Assembly (NCBI RefSeq): GCF_016097555.1
Contig: NC_054706.1
Location: 72,742,380 to 72,806,379 of the forward strand
DNA: 64,000 nucleotides
Reading direction: 5' to 3'
Source: Gigantopelta aegis
Lineage: Eukaryota > Mollusca > Gastropoda > Neomphalida > Peltospiridae
Below are positions 1-10,757 of this stretch, piece after piece. The notes under the pieces were generated by a model. It saw nothing but the letters and a program-made list of their open reading frames with translations, had not been told where the DNA came from and did no database searches. The translations under genes were made by a program, and so were the position numbers. Positions within the stretch are counted from its first letter, which is position 1, and every line of letters begins with the position of its first letter.

Positions 1-122
1 TGAATAAGCTGCGCTTCTCTGGGTCAGGGTGAATCCATCCAATGTTTTTCAGCACAGGGTTCTGGAATGGAAACTTCTGCATCGTTTTTATCACCGACTC
101 TACATAGAACATTAGAACATAC
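1..122 (-). CDS. hAT transposase exon 5, partial
   Basis: TTTCAG acceptor before 122. The frame continues exon 4 (split AAG codon) and stays open to the window edge with FYVESVIKTMQKFPF and then NIGWIHPDPEK. The exon and element continue to the left of position 1. Confidence 0.5.
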
Positions 123-248
123 CTGAAAAAACAACAAAAATCACAATTTACTTTAACAATTCAACCTATTTAATAAAATGTAACAATAAACATACAAAAT
201 TCAGGAAATTCCTAATCCAGTTTTAAAGTAATTAGCAAAAATACTTAC

Positions 249-475
249 TTGAAGAATCTGTTGATAAGGTCAGCGTTATCCAAACTGGAGATGAACCCTC
301 TTGCTTTGAGGCCCACAGCCAGCAGGTTATCTGGGAGCTGGTTGTCTGCAATCTGGAAGGGAACCTCTGTCACTGGGTGACCTTTTATGACAGCTACCAT
401 GACAAACTTTGCCAGATACTTCCATAGAAGCCACTCCATTTCTTGGTATAAGAAGTACACCTTCACCTCGTCTGC
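249..475 (-). CDS. hAT transposase exon 4
   Basis: Acceptor TATTAG before 475, donor GTAAGT after 249; 75 codons plus two bases, open throughout. It encodes a helical stretch with KVYFLYQEMEWLLWKYLAKF and then LPDNLLAVG. It belongs to the same transposase by phase and strand; no separate domain is recognised. Confidence 0.55.
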
Positions 476-661
476 CTAATAAAAATGCTTGTGTTAGAAC
501 ATTGAAAATAATTTGTTTTCAATTGACAATATTAAACTAAAAGAAATGATAACATCTTGGATGTTATATTACTTTCACATCTGACCAAAAAACTTTTTTT
601 AGAACATTATAATAAAATAAATCATTGATAGCCTTCTCATATTTCGTTCATAAATATTTAC

Positions 662-950
662 CTGAAATATTGTGTTGAATTCGTTCAGGGGTGGAAGTAT
701 GAACTCCAAAAACAGGAAGTACAGTTGCATCTCATCGCTGTTGAGGTATTCAGCACATGTCATCACTCTCCCAGTCTTCTCCACATTGTCATGGCTTGTA
801 AAGTATGATCTCAGTAATGGCCACTGTTCCAGGGTTCGTTTAATGCATCGCTCAAGGCTGAGCCATCTTGTTTGAACATGTTTCAGAATCTTGTCTGGCT
901 CTACATCACAGAACTCTTGGAAGGACTTGTATAACTCAGTTCTCTTTGCA
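662..950 (-). CDS. hAT transposase exon 3
   Basis: Acceptor TTCTAG before 950, donor GTAAAT after 662; 96 codons plus the split codon, all open. It contains the VQTRWLSLERCIKR motif, the 'TRWLS' box that is one of the best conserved motifs in this hAT group, followed by a W-P-L-L-x-S-Y-F segment. The phase fits exons 2 and 4. Confidence 0.65.
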
Positions 951-1056
951 CTAGAAAAGTGGAAGAAGAAATATAAAACATAAAATAAAAAGAAACATAC
1001 CTCACAAGGAAACAAAAAATAATTATGCTCCATTAATTAATAAAATATATATATAC

Positions 1057-1287
1057 CTCAGGTGGAAATGGGAATAGATCTCAACCAGCATGTGATCCAG
1101 TGATAGCGGGAGTTTCTTGAAGGGTGCCTTGATGACAAGATTTGTCAGGTGACATATGCATCCCATGTCAAAGACGTTTGGCTGCTTCTGTCTGATCCTA
1201 GATAATACTGAGTTGTGTTGTCCAATCATGACACTGGCATTGTCTGAACAGTAAGCCACCAGGTTAATCCAATCTAAACCACAGTCA
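1057..1287 (-). CDS. hAT transposase exon 2
   Basis: The exon is bounded by a TTTCAG acceptor upstream of 1287 and a GTATAT donor after 1057. It is open in the frame set by exon 1. It encodes the AYCSDNASVMIG block and the GCICHLTNL block, which match the conserved region of hAT-derived transposases containing the second catalytic acidic residue and a Cys/His pair. There are no internal stops. Confidence 0.6.
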
Positions 1288-1539
1288 CTGAAAGATAATT
1301 AGACAAATTAGTAAATTAATAATATAATGTATAATTATATATTATAGACCCTTCGGTCTTACCTCATCAAGTTGGAAATTAGCACGTTATAATGAAAACT
1401 GGAGAAACACCTGCATTATATAAATATAATCCAAAACAGTTTTATTAAGTTTGATATGGAAAATATTTAAGTATTTATTTAAGTAATAAAATTTAATATC
1501 AACCAGTTTTTTTTAATGTATAATATATTTATAACTTAC

Positions 1540-2232
1540 GTGAAACACTTGTCAATAGTGTTGAATAGATTCTCTGCATTGGCCAAGTTATACACAGGCA
1601 TGTCCAAGAATTGGGTGACTGTCTGCTCAATCTCATCATCCACACTGTACAAGAATTGCCAGATTTTTGTTGTTGCCACAATCGTTAGATTCGTCAACCA
1701 AAACACTGAATGGACCGTTACAAAGTTTGTTCACTTCGGAGTTGAAGTGAGGTGCCAGCGCTTTGTTTATAATCATAGTGGTTTTCGTTTTTCCACACTT
1801 GAAGTCAGATGCAATAGCACTATCTGGACACATAACTGGTGCCATTTGCATAAAATGTTCGGCAAAGTTAAACAATAGATTATGTTCGGCCACCATCATT
1901 GCAAAAAGCGCTTCTGCTTTTATTCCTTTGTTTTGAGTTGCTGCTGTGTCATTATTTACAAAACTGGAAATGGCTACCGAATGACGTACCTCTTTGGCAA
2001 TCAGCAGATGTTTTGCAGTTTTCAAATGTTTCTTTATGTCGTATAGACCGCCGGAGTGAAAATTAATTGATGTGTTACATATAGTGCACGTGGCAAAACC
2101 TTCCTTGGATAGTGAACCCCCAACAATACACGGGAACTCTTTTCTCCATGCTTCTTAAAATTTGCTTGCATATTTTTTCTTTTTACTGCAGTTCGCAGAT
2201 ATCTGTTCTTCTGCAGATTGTTTCGGAGCCAT
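1540..2232 (-). pseudogene. hAT transposase exon 1 (zinc finger plus start of transposase core), broken
   Basis: The exon runs from the ATG at 2230-2232 to a GTAAGT donor after 1540. The first ~70 codons hold a basic stretch and a C-x2-C...H-x4-H type finger (CTICNTSINFHSG, then KKHLKTAKH), as in BED/TTF-type fingers of hAT proteins. Downstream is the VDESND motif that corresponds to the VDESTD block of this transposase class. Two breaks are visible: a TAA in frame at 2155-2157, and a one-base frameshift near 1641-1650. After the frameshift the frame continues as VDDEIEQTVTQFLDMPV. I call it a hAT-derived transposase (the group that includes ZNF862/SCAND3-like proteins) from motif memory; the exact subfamily is not certain. 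Confidence 0.65.
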
Positions 2233-2681
2233 TTTCACACTAACGTTTTAAAACAGATGGCGCCTAAATTGGCTGTATAATTGATCACGTGGTTTTTATC
2301 CCACAATTCTTGTTTCGTAAACAGCAGTTTTCCGAAATTTTCGTGATTTTTCCATTGAGAATTATTTCTCTTTATTTTTTTCGGAAAAGTGACGGTGGAA
2401 AAATATTTTTGTTCTAATTTTTTTATTTATCGGGAGATTTATTGCTTAGTCGGGAGATCAGGAGAAAGGTTAAAAAAGCGGGAGACTGCCGCGTAAATCA
2501 GGAGAGTTGACAGGTCTGATGCTATTTTGAGGTAATTGATTAGATTACACAAATATAATTCATATGGCCGAACAATCGGTGACCTAGATAAAAATCATGT
2601 GAACCGACTTCAAGTTACATTGAATTTTGAAATATTGACCCCAGATTTTGTTTTGATGTTATTTTGTTGCTTTTGTCTCAG

Positions 2682-2771
2682 GAGGAGGCTTTGGAGAATT
2701 ATATGCAGGAATTGGCATCACGTGTTGGACCTCTGTACAAGAAAGTGGCACCAGATGCTCACAGGAACCAG
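2682..2771 (+). CDS. TET: TET exon, end of Cys-rich region
   Basis: Acceptor TGTCTCAG ends at 2681 and donor GTTTGT starts at 2772; exactly 30 codons, phase 0 at both sides. The peptide [20 protein letters not shown] is followed by [10 protein letters not shown]. This matches the TET block that precedes the dioxygenase fold (vertebrate pattern LATRVAPIYKKLAPQAYQNQ). Confidence 0.9.
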
Positions 2772-5700
2772 GTTTGTTTGGCAGTGTGCTCATATCTTTG
2801 AAAACACGAGGCTGTATCCGTTGGATTTAAATTTCTTGCCCATTGGACAGGGTTATCCAGCTTTTGCACGGTGCTAGAAAAATCTGTCTGACCCTAGGGC
2901 TAGATAAATCTGTCCAACCCGAGGGCTAGACGATTTTTACATACGCGTGACGTCATAACTCATGTTTTACAACGACAGACATCATAACTCATGTTTTTCA
3001 CAATTCTGTTTGCCATTTAACGTTGTATCATTGTTTTACAAATATTTAAACAAATTAATATTTTCAACTTATATTTATTGGTAAGTTGTTACATTTTTGT
3101 GTCGTTGTATAATGTGGACTATATTTTTCCACATATGATTAAAGGAGTTTGTAGGTGAAATGTTTATTTATCATTCTACAATAAACAAACCGTAGCTTAC
3201 AAAATTAATGTTTTGTTACTGTAATTAAATGGGGAAAAAAAAATCAATCGGCATTGTGAAGTATAGATAAGGTCCTTGTCTTGGTGCAGCATTCAGTAAT
3301 GTATCTTAAAGTCTGTATACATGCTCTTTGTTGGTTTTCACTCCTCTATTGGTCCAACTGGAGTGAACTATAGGTTTCATCTCTCCTTCTGTCCGTCTGT
3401 CTGTCAGACATATTATTAAAATGAAATAACAAAGTTTAGCCCAGTAGGTTATGATTTACTATAATTTAAATGAAAACAAGTTTAGCCCAGTAGATCTTGC
3501 TAATATATATATGTAATCTAATACTCTAATGAAGGTAAAATAACACATAAATTAAGCCTAGTAGATAATATCTTGCCAGTGTGTTTGTACATTGTTAGTT
3601 TAATGATTTGTATTCAGTGTCTGTTCTCTGAAGAGGGTCAGGAATGCCGATTGGGGAAAAACCCGCCAAAGGAAAAGCCGTTTAGTGGAGTGACAGCGTG
3701 CGTGGATTTCTGTGCCCATTCTCACAAAGATCTCCACAATATCAACAATGGATCCACGGTGGTAAGTGGGGTTTTGTACACAACAGTTTTAGAGGTTTTT
3801 CTTAGCTATTCCGGTGTTCAGTGCTTACATGACTATAGGAACAAAGGAATATTTGTTTAATAAAACATCAGTTAGATACGTTAACTGGTAAGATAAATGA
3901 TATCAAATGGTCACTCGTTTAATATCCTGTGTCTATCGGTTGCACAGTGTTGAAATGCTTTTGCTAATAGAAGTAACCTGTGGAAAAATGAATGTTGGTT
4001 GACACATTTTAAAGAAAATAATACAGATTTATGAAGCCTGACTAAATGAAAATTCATTCTAGAGTGGACCCTGAATAAGTATATTTGTTTGTTTGTTTGA
4101 GCCCTGAATAAGTATTTATATTTTATTTGCTTGAATGAGGTTAGATTTTATTTGGTTGATCCTGAATATTTTAGTTAAAATAGCTCTCAATAAGTATTTA
4201 TTTTTTATTTGCTTGAGTGATCCCTAAATAAACCCTTCAAAACGAGAATTCCTTCAAAACGGATGTTTTTTCATGATCCCTTTTTAAATATCAATACAGA
4301 ACCTCACTAAGCCAGACTTTTTACTTGGTCCCATGGGTGTCCGGTTTAGAGGGGTTTTACTGTATTTATATTTTATTTACTTAAATGAATCCTGCATAAG
4401 TATCTATATTTTATTTGGTTGAACAAACCATTGACATAGCCAGGATTTTATATTGGTTGGGGAGGGGAGCAACCTTTTATGGGCAACAAAAATATGCAAG
4501 TGAAATAAACCCTGAATGAGTATTGATATATTATTTTGCTTGTAGGTTGTGACCCTGTCAAAGAACCGAGGGATACACAAACCAGATGACGAGTATTGAT
4601 ATATTATTTTGCTTGTAGGTTGTGACCCTGTCGAAGAACCGAGGGATACACAAACCGGATGACGAGTATTGATGTATTATTTGCTTGTAGGTTGTGACCC
4701 TGTCGAAGAACCGAGGGATACACGAACCATATGACAAGTATTGATGTATTATTTGCTTGTAGGTTGTGACCCTGTCGAAGAACCGAGGGATACACAAACC
4801 GGATGACGAGCAGCTCCACGTTCTTCCGCTCTATGTCCTCGATCCGACCGACGAGTTCGGCAGCTCCGAGCGCCAGATGGAGAAAATCCGGTCAGGAGCT
4901 TTAGAAATACTGACCAACTTCCCGTGTGAGGCGAGGATTCGCTCGAAACCACTGACTCCTTGTAAGAAGAGGGCCAAGATGACCAAGGCCCTGTTACAGA
5001 ACAAAGAGCATGTGAGATCCTTGAAGGAAAAGGCTCTGCAAGAGACCCAGCAGAAGTCAAAAGTCAACGTGGAAGCAGCGCAGAAGAAGAAGAGTGAAGC
5101 TTCTGCTGATGTGCATGTCAGAGACACGATCCCGGACGGAGCCCAAAAGGGAAGTTTTGAGCAGCTCATAGCACTGTCAGGACTTCCTAACTATCAGGAT
5201 CTGTACGAAAAGTTCTGGGATTTCTTTTATTCAAATGGTTCGTTCCCACCGGAAACGTTTCTCTCCAAATGGGCGGAAGCAAGAGGTCAGGTGATTTCTC
5301 CAGCCAGTCATCAGAATGCGGGAAGTGATGCTTCTGCCGGACAGAATCCTTCGGTTCGTCCTTCGCCTCATCCAATCTCACAGCTGTCGAATCAGCAGCA
5401 GATGGACGTCAGTATGCAACGACCACCTGAAGCCAGATTTGGCCAGTCACAACCAGATGGATTTGGTCTGCAGATGTCTAATTTGGCATCATGTAATCCG
5501 AATTCAGGCAATGGAGATCCTCCGATGAAAAAACAGTGTTTGATGATGCCCAGTGTGGGAGATCATCCTGTCGATCTTACAAACACTTGTGAGAATTCTA
5601 GGCAGCCATCTTGTGGATCTGCCAATAGCGGACAACAGAACATTCATCCTCATCATCCTTCGGAACATCCTCGATCTCAGGAAGTGCGTCCCATGTCGGC

Positions 5701-6685
5701 CGTACCATTCAATTCTCCACTGGACATGTTGTGTGAGGCAGCAATGAGAACCGACCCACCCCGACCTCAGTCACATCCACCCTCATTGTCGTCTGTGCCT
5801 TACCCTTACCATAATGCATCACTGCCAGGGGATAGTTCACAGCTCTCTCAGGCAGCAAGTAATAATCGATTCACTTCATCACAACATCCTATGCAACAAA
5901 CTGCATTACCACTGCCAACAAACAATCCCAACAGCCATTCCAACTTCAGTGTGAATGCTAGAGGAACAACTAGCACCAATGTGTGTGCTAACAATTCTTT
6001 CTGTGATCCAAATGAACAGTTTATGTGCAATCCTAACCAACAGGCAGCCATGTTTCAAAATGGCTGCAAACAGCAGCAGCAGCTTTCATTTCTGAACGGT
6101 GGGGTCCACCAAGAGGAGAAAAGTGAGACTGTGAAATGTTTGGGGAACAGCAGCAGCACCATTTTGGAAGACAGTTTCATCGACCCGACCGTGGTTCGCT
6201 GTGAAATGGACTACAACGAATCCAACTTCCGTGATCCGCAGATCGGAGGTGTGGCCATTGCCCTGGGGCATGGTTCTGTGTTGTTTGAGGTGGCCAAACG
6301 GGAACTCCATGCAACGACGGCGCTCCGAAGCCCAAACCGATACCACCCGACGCGGATCAGTCTCGTGTTCTACCAGCACAAGAATCTGAACTACGCAAAT
6401 CACGGTTGGGCGGAACACGAGAAGAAAATGGAGCTGCTGCATGAGAAGAGAATGAGAGCAGCTGTCGACAAAGGTGTCGATGTTGAAGATCTCAAACCAG
6501 GCAAGCGGAAGAAGAAGAAGGAAGAAAGTCCAAAGATCGACTTTGCCAAAACATCTGCTGCTCAGTATAAATACATGTGGGATGCTCCAGTGCGACATGG
6601 GCTGTCCTTTACAACAGACTCTATTATCACCCGCTGGATCGATCCGCAGCCAATGGTTTCGGGGCCGTACCAACGCTGGGTGTGA
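2682..6685 (+). CDS. TET: TET methylcytosine dioxygenase, C-terminal catalytic exons (gene partial at 5' end)
   Basis: TET enzymes are nuclear Fe(II)/2-oxoglutarate dioxygenases that oxidise 5-methylcytosine in DNA. Three exons on + (2682-2771, 3618-3761, 4763-6685) join in phase 0. In order they give the end of the Cys-rich region ([20 protein letters not shown]), the first half of the double-stranded beta helix with the iron-binding HxD (as HKD, within [11 protein letters not shown]), the [20 protein letters not shown] block, a ~400-residue low-complexity insert rich in Q, N, S and P, and the second half with the distal iron ligand His of HPTR at codon ~527 of the last exon. The next conserved segment is [10 protein letters not shown], and the protein ends GPYQRWV, like the vertebrate GPYNHWV end. 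The key catalytic residues visible are intact. Upstream exons (start, most of the Cys-rich domain, any CXXC domain) lie outside the window. Which single invertebrate TET it is cannot be resolved further. Confidence 0.95.
3618..3761 (+). CDS. TET: TET exon with catalytic HxD
   Basis: Acceptor TATTCAG ends at 3617 and donor GTAAGT starts at 3762; 48 codons. It carries [20 protein letters not shown] and then [19 protein letters not shown]. The H-K-D is the HxD iron-binding pair of the family. The sequence between ECRLG and PFSGVTA is slightly longer than in vertebrate TETs. Confidence 0.95.
4300..4365. mobile_element. Terminal fragment of a mariner/Tigger-type element in TET intron
   Basis: The sequence reads CCTCACTAAGCCAGAC, a spacer, GTCCGGTTTAGAGGGG, then TTTTACTGTA. 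This is the typical right end of a pogo/Tigger-class terminal repeat (ending in ACTGTA). The left end is not clear; AAAACGGATG-like sequence at 4250-4265 may be part of it. Confidence 0.4.
4514..4818 (+). repeat. 72-73 bp tandem duplication of TET splice acceptor plus exon start, 4 copies
   Basis: The unit consists of an intron end (GTATTGAT...TTTGCTTGTAG) and the first ~50 bases of the TET last exon (GTTGTGACCCTGTC...GATGACGAG). Pseudo-exon starts are at 4546, 4619 and 4691, and the real one is at 4763; spacing is 73, 72 and 72. Differences between copies are few, so the duplication is recent. In the three upstream copies the frame runs [11 protein letters not shown]..., then TAT TGA, a stop, because intron sequence follows instead of CAGCTCC. 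Confidence 0.9.
4763..6685 (+). CDS. TET: TET last exon: DSBH halves flanking a low-complexity insert
   Basis: The acceptor at 4761-4762 (GCTTGTAG) is the last of four near-identical acceptors. The exon is 640 codons plus stop at 6683-6685. Residues ~1-60 hold [20 protein letters not shown] and then [12 protein letters not shown]. Residues ~65-110 are Lys-rich. Residues ~110-465 are the disordered Q/N/S/P/H insert, containing one hydrophobic helical patch ([18 protein letters not shown], codons ~150-167). Residues ~468-550 hold [43 protein letters not shown]. Having the insert and the distal catalytic half on one terminal exon matches the vertebrate gene structure. Confidence 0.95.
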   Translation, partial: VVTLSKNRGIHKPDDEQLHVLPLYVLDPTDEFGSSERQMEKIRSGALEILTNFPCEARIRSKPLTPCKKRAKMTKALLQNKEHVRSLKEKALQETQQKSKVNVEAAQKKKSEASADVHVRDTIPDGAQKGSFEQLIALSGLPNYQDLYEKFWDFFYSNGSFPPETFLSKWAEARGQVISPASHQNAGSDASAGQNPSVRPSPHPISQLSNQQQMDVSMQRPPEARFGQSQPDGFGLQMSNLASCNPNSGNGDPPMKKQCLMMPSVGDHPVDLTNTCENSRQPSCGSANSGQQNIHPHHPSEHPRSQEVRPMSAVPFNSPLDMLCEAAMRTDPPRPQSHPPSLSSVPYPYHNASLPGDSSQLSQAASNNRFTSSQHPMQQTALPLPTNNPNSHSNFSVNARGTTSTNVCANNSFCDPNEQFMCNPNQQAAMFQNGCKQQQQLSFLNGGVHQEEKSETVKCLGNSSSTILEDSFIDPTVVRCEMDYNESNFRDPQIGGVAIALGHGSVLFEVAKRELHATTALRSPNRYHPTRISLVFYQHKNLNYANHGWAEHEKKMELLHEKRMRAAVDKGVDVEDLKPGKRKKKKEESPKIDFAKTSAAQYKYMWDAPVRHGLSFTTDSIITRWIDPQPMVSGPYQRWV

Positions 6686-6992
6686 TATTTGCATATACCA
6701 ACTGTGATTTGGGTGATTGTTATTTCATTTGTTACACTGCCATCATCACTGTCTAAAATGTATTTCATTTTAAAGGAACACTGATTTAAAAAAATAATAA
6801 TAATTAATTTGGACATGGCACATCTTTCAGATATATTTATTTGTTAAATTTGAACATATAATGCTTTCAGTTATTAACCTAATGTCAATTCATTCCTTTA
6901 TTTAAATTTTAATTCATATATGTGTTTATGAGAGTAAATGTTTTTCTGAATTTAGTACACATGTACACATGTAGGTTTCATTATAAAATAAA
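6686..6992 (+). other. TET 3' UTR, minimal extent
   Basis: This is noncoding AT-rich sequence after the TET stop, with a first AATAAA at 6987-6992. The real UTR may be much longer. The following 5.5 kb has few recognisable repeats and contains further AATAAA motifs, such as 12486-12491, so the end given here is only the first candidate. Confidence 0.4.
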
Positions 6993-9354
6993 CCATGCAT
7001 TTTATTGATACATTAGGGGACAGCACCTTATATTGAATATTTTATAGATTAAACAGTTTTCGTATTGAGTGTCAATTTTTGCTGTTGCTGTTCCTTCATA
7101 AAACATAATATAAGAAAACATGTAAATTAAAAACAAAATTAAATTTAATTTGTATACCAGTAATAATTATATAGCATCTGTTTCACTTGTAAACCATGGT
7201 GGTTTAATGTGCTTTTTCTTCAGTCATATACATATAATATAATTATTTTGAGTAAAAATGTTCAGAGAGAAGTCCTAATTAACTTGAGATGGTGGTGTTT
7301 CAAAATGAATACATTCATTCAGTCATGCATTCTGTGATCATTGTTTTCCCCAAGGGACATAACTGCATGTATTTTACTAAGAGAAGTCTGTGAAGTGGGA
7401 CTCTCTTCCATACTTTTAAATCATCTGTTTGTTACTGCATCTTTTTTGTACTGCTTCATTGGTATATTTACACAGTATATACAGTTTTTTTTAATTTGTT
7501 ATAAACTTGTTAAATGTTGCACTTCACGTATAAATTTTATTAGATGGGAAATGAATTTACAATTTTTAATGAATTGAATTTTTATTGATGTAATTATTTC
7601 TTTGTGAAAACAATTAATATTTTAGCCATTTTTTGTTGATTCTATCATTCATTTTACAAATATTTGTGTTGTTAATGGGGAAATATATTGTTAGTTTTTA
7701 AACTAATGTGTTGTTTTGTCTGTTGTTCAAGATGATTATTATTCTATAAGTGCTGGGTTTTGTGCTGTGCTAGAATAATTTGGGGAGCAATAATTGTTGA
7801 TTAAGGTTTTCTAATGTTAAACGTGATTGATAATATAGTGGATACGGTTTTTATTCGCTAACTTGTAACACATTTTGTACATTTGAATATAAATCTTTAT
7901 AATGGTAGACAATTATTTTGTATTCATGTTGAATTTTATAAGGAAAATATTTTGACTGCAACAAACTTAATAATTAGCATAATTTATGGTCCTTTGTATC
8001 CATGATCCTCAGGGTATAAACAAATTTACGTCCATCAAAAGTGGTTTCATTAGTGTTGTTCAGTTGTACAACGTAAGTGTCCTCTAGTTAAGTACCATCA
8101 TGATCACAAGTACTGGAATAAAATTTAATGTAAATATTAGTAATTTGAAGAACAGTTAACCTTTTTTCATATTTAGTCATTAATCATATACATCTACTCA
8201 ACAAAATTAATTTAAGGGCCATTAGATATTTTCGGCTTTTTTCTTTATATACGGTACTAAATACGATAACCCCACTTGTACGCATTTACAAATCATCTGT
8301 GATCAAAATTTACTAACATAATATAACGATAGCAAAAATTTACCAAAAAATCTACTAACTGTTGACATATGACATTAGTAGCAATAAACAAGTATACTAT
8401 TTCACTAGTACATGTATAACTGTACAAAAATAAATTACTATTAGCTTGTACATGCATTTTTAAAAAACTATTGTCAATGGTAAAATTGTTAAAAGTATTT
8501 TTGGGTGAATCTTTATGACTAAAAGTACTCCAATAGTCCTACAATTCTGTGAATTACTATTTTAGAAAAATCTAGTTTAAATTAATACCGCACATAATGA
8601 GCTATTTAAAATGTCATTATTAGTTACGACTTGGAGATTTTAAAGCATATTTCAGTTTTTAGTTTTTTGGAAATAAATATATTCTAGTTAGTTTTTGCTT
8701 CTCCTAGCTAAATAATTATTTTATGACAATAATTTCCATTCATGTGTAAAGAATATAATTTTTAATTAAAAAAACCCCCAACTAAATAAAGCAACACCCT
8801 AAAAAAAATATAAAAAAAATAAATTCCCTCTTAATATAATATACAGAGGTGTATACCAGGTACTAGTATCTGCAGTCTCCAAGATTTGTTTTGTTGAACA
8901 TGTTAAAATGTTATGTGAAATTGTTTTTGTTTGAAGTTGAACTTTGACCTTAAAGCATGTCACAGAGAACTTGATAAACGTGGAGTGCAGTTTGTAGGTC
9001 ATTAAACAAAATCAACAACCCACTACACCATAAGGTTTGTGAATAGTGTTTATTTAAAATAAATTCAACATTAGACCATAATAAAATAAATCCTAGATTT
9101 TTTATTCATGCTCTCACACCCGAAAGGATAAAGGCTCTCACTCCTCCTTTTTTTACTCGGGTACATGGCGTTTTTAATATCCTGAAAATATCACGTCACC
9201 CCTCCTTGCTCCCATTTTGAAAAAATAAATTTAATGAACGTCTAGCATTTATTTTACTATGACCTTAATAGACAAAAAGGTGTGCTGTACTGAGAGTACA
9301 CCTACCTACAGTACTAGGTTTTCAATAAGTAGCAGGAGACAGGTATATTATGTG

Positions 9355-9630
9355 CAAGTTCCATACAAACAATTTATACTTTATTGTAATGCAAATTTAT
9401 TTGATTAATATCGGTTCTACAAACAATTTATACTTTATTGTAATGCAAATTTATTTGATTAATAATTTATACTTTATTGTAATGCAAATTTATTTGATTA
9501 ATATCGGTTCCACAAACAATTTATATTATTAATATCAGTTCCACAAACAATTTATACTTTATTGTAATTCAAATTTATTAGATTAATATCGGTTCCACAA
9601 ACAATTTATACTTTCTTGTAATGCACATTT
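9355..9630 (+). repeat. AT-rich tandem repeat, ~61 bp unit, 4-5 copies
   Basis: The unit is built of AACAATTTATACTTTATTG, TAATGCAAATTTATTTG and ATTAATATCGGTTC. Copies start near 9369, 9422, 9460 (shortened), 9517 (shortened) and 9549, with decay toward the right. The short ORF across it is only the repeat translated. Confidence 0.8.
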
Positions 9631-10719
9631 ATTAAGTTAATATCAGTGTCATGATAAAGTAGCAGTGTCATGCCAGTGTAATAAGTTATCTATTTTACTA
9701 TGAAGCTAAATATTTCATGAACATGTACTCGTATCTATTCGCTTGGTTGCTACATGTTAAAATATTAGTCGGATGGTATTAAGTAGTGTATATCATCATA
9801 CTGAATGCTCTTAAGAGAAATGTTATGTGATAAATGTATTATAAATATGCTTTGTATTCATGTTAACAGAAACACATTTTAACATGATACAAAATGAAGT
9901 TGTTTTTTTCTTCTTCTTTTTTCTTTTTTTAAGATATACCTGTAGTATGGTAATGAAGATTTTTAATTTTTAATTTTTATTATTTAAAACCTTTATTTAA
10001 AAATCAAACTTTTTGAGATTCAGTATTGAACATTTTAGCCCTTACTTTTGATAGCCAGTGTTCTAATTGATGCTTGTGTACCAATGGATTTGTATTTAGT
10101 CGTCTTACTCTTTATTGTATCATTAACGATTTGTACTTGCTGTATGTAAAAGTAAGTACACCGTATGTTTGTGATTTGGTTTCAGTTGGCCATTATTGTG
10201 ATATTTTGCTGGGTATTTCAAAGTATTCACATTCATAATTTCACTGCTTTAATTGCCAGTCTTGGTTTTTTGATTTTATAAATTATTTCTACATGTTATT
10301 TAGTTTATATGGTCTTCTTTTAAAAACATTTAATATAAATCTGTTTTAATTAAGTGGTAAAAATGTTATGAACATTTAATTTTTTGTAAATGTGACAATT
10401 GTAAAATCTTCTTCTTTTTTTCTTTTTTTCTTACTTGCATGAGTGATAATTTTTAATGTAATCTAATGAATAGCATCCTACCTAAATATATCTTTTGCTT
10501 CAAAGTGTCATTTCTGACATACACATGACAATTATAAACCAAATCTACGAACGGTATTTATCTTTAGGCAACTTTCCTAACAACTATGTATATTGATTAA
10601 TATATGATAAACACAGATGTATGAACACTCCATACTTTATCCATGTTTAAGAATGTATCTCGAAATAAAAATGTGATGATTGCCATTTTTAAATTTGGCT
10701 GTCTGAAAATGTGCTATAC

Positions 10720-10757
10720 AGTACTACTACTACTACTACTACCGTACTACTACTATA
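10720..10757 (+). repeat. (TAC)n microsatellite
   Basis: About ten TAC units with one interruption (CCG), followed by TATATATA. Confidence 0.85.

Larger units (their letters stand above)
1..2518 (-). mobile_element. hAT-type DNA transposon, 5' part with multi-exon transposase, cut by window edge
   Basis: The element reads right to left. Its outer end is a terminal motif (CAGACCTGTCAACTCTCC on the minus strand, starting at 2518), followed by several CGGGAG repeats between 2430 and 2500. This type of end is known from hAT elements of animals. A start codon at 2230-2232 opens a transposase-like reading frame carried on at least five exons: 1540-2232, 1057-1287, 662-950, 249-475 and 1-122. All have GT-AG borders and matching phases. 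The remaining 3' exons and the other terminal repeat lie left of the window. It sits antisense to the TET gene, probably inside a TET intron because the first TET exon seen starts only at 2682. Exon 1 has an in-frame stop and a frameshift while exons 2-5 are open, so the copy is probably dead or was recently damaged. Confidence 0.7.

Noticed and set aside
4766..4768. GTG at 4766 as a start codon of a 639-residue protein
   Set aside because: It is an internal Val codon of the TET exon that starts at 4763; the peptide aligns with the middle of the catalytic domain.
4831..6694. Several 60-200 codon ORFs on the opposite strand or other frames over the TET exon
   Set aside because: They are shadows of the TET coding sequence.
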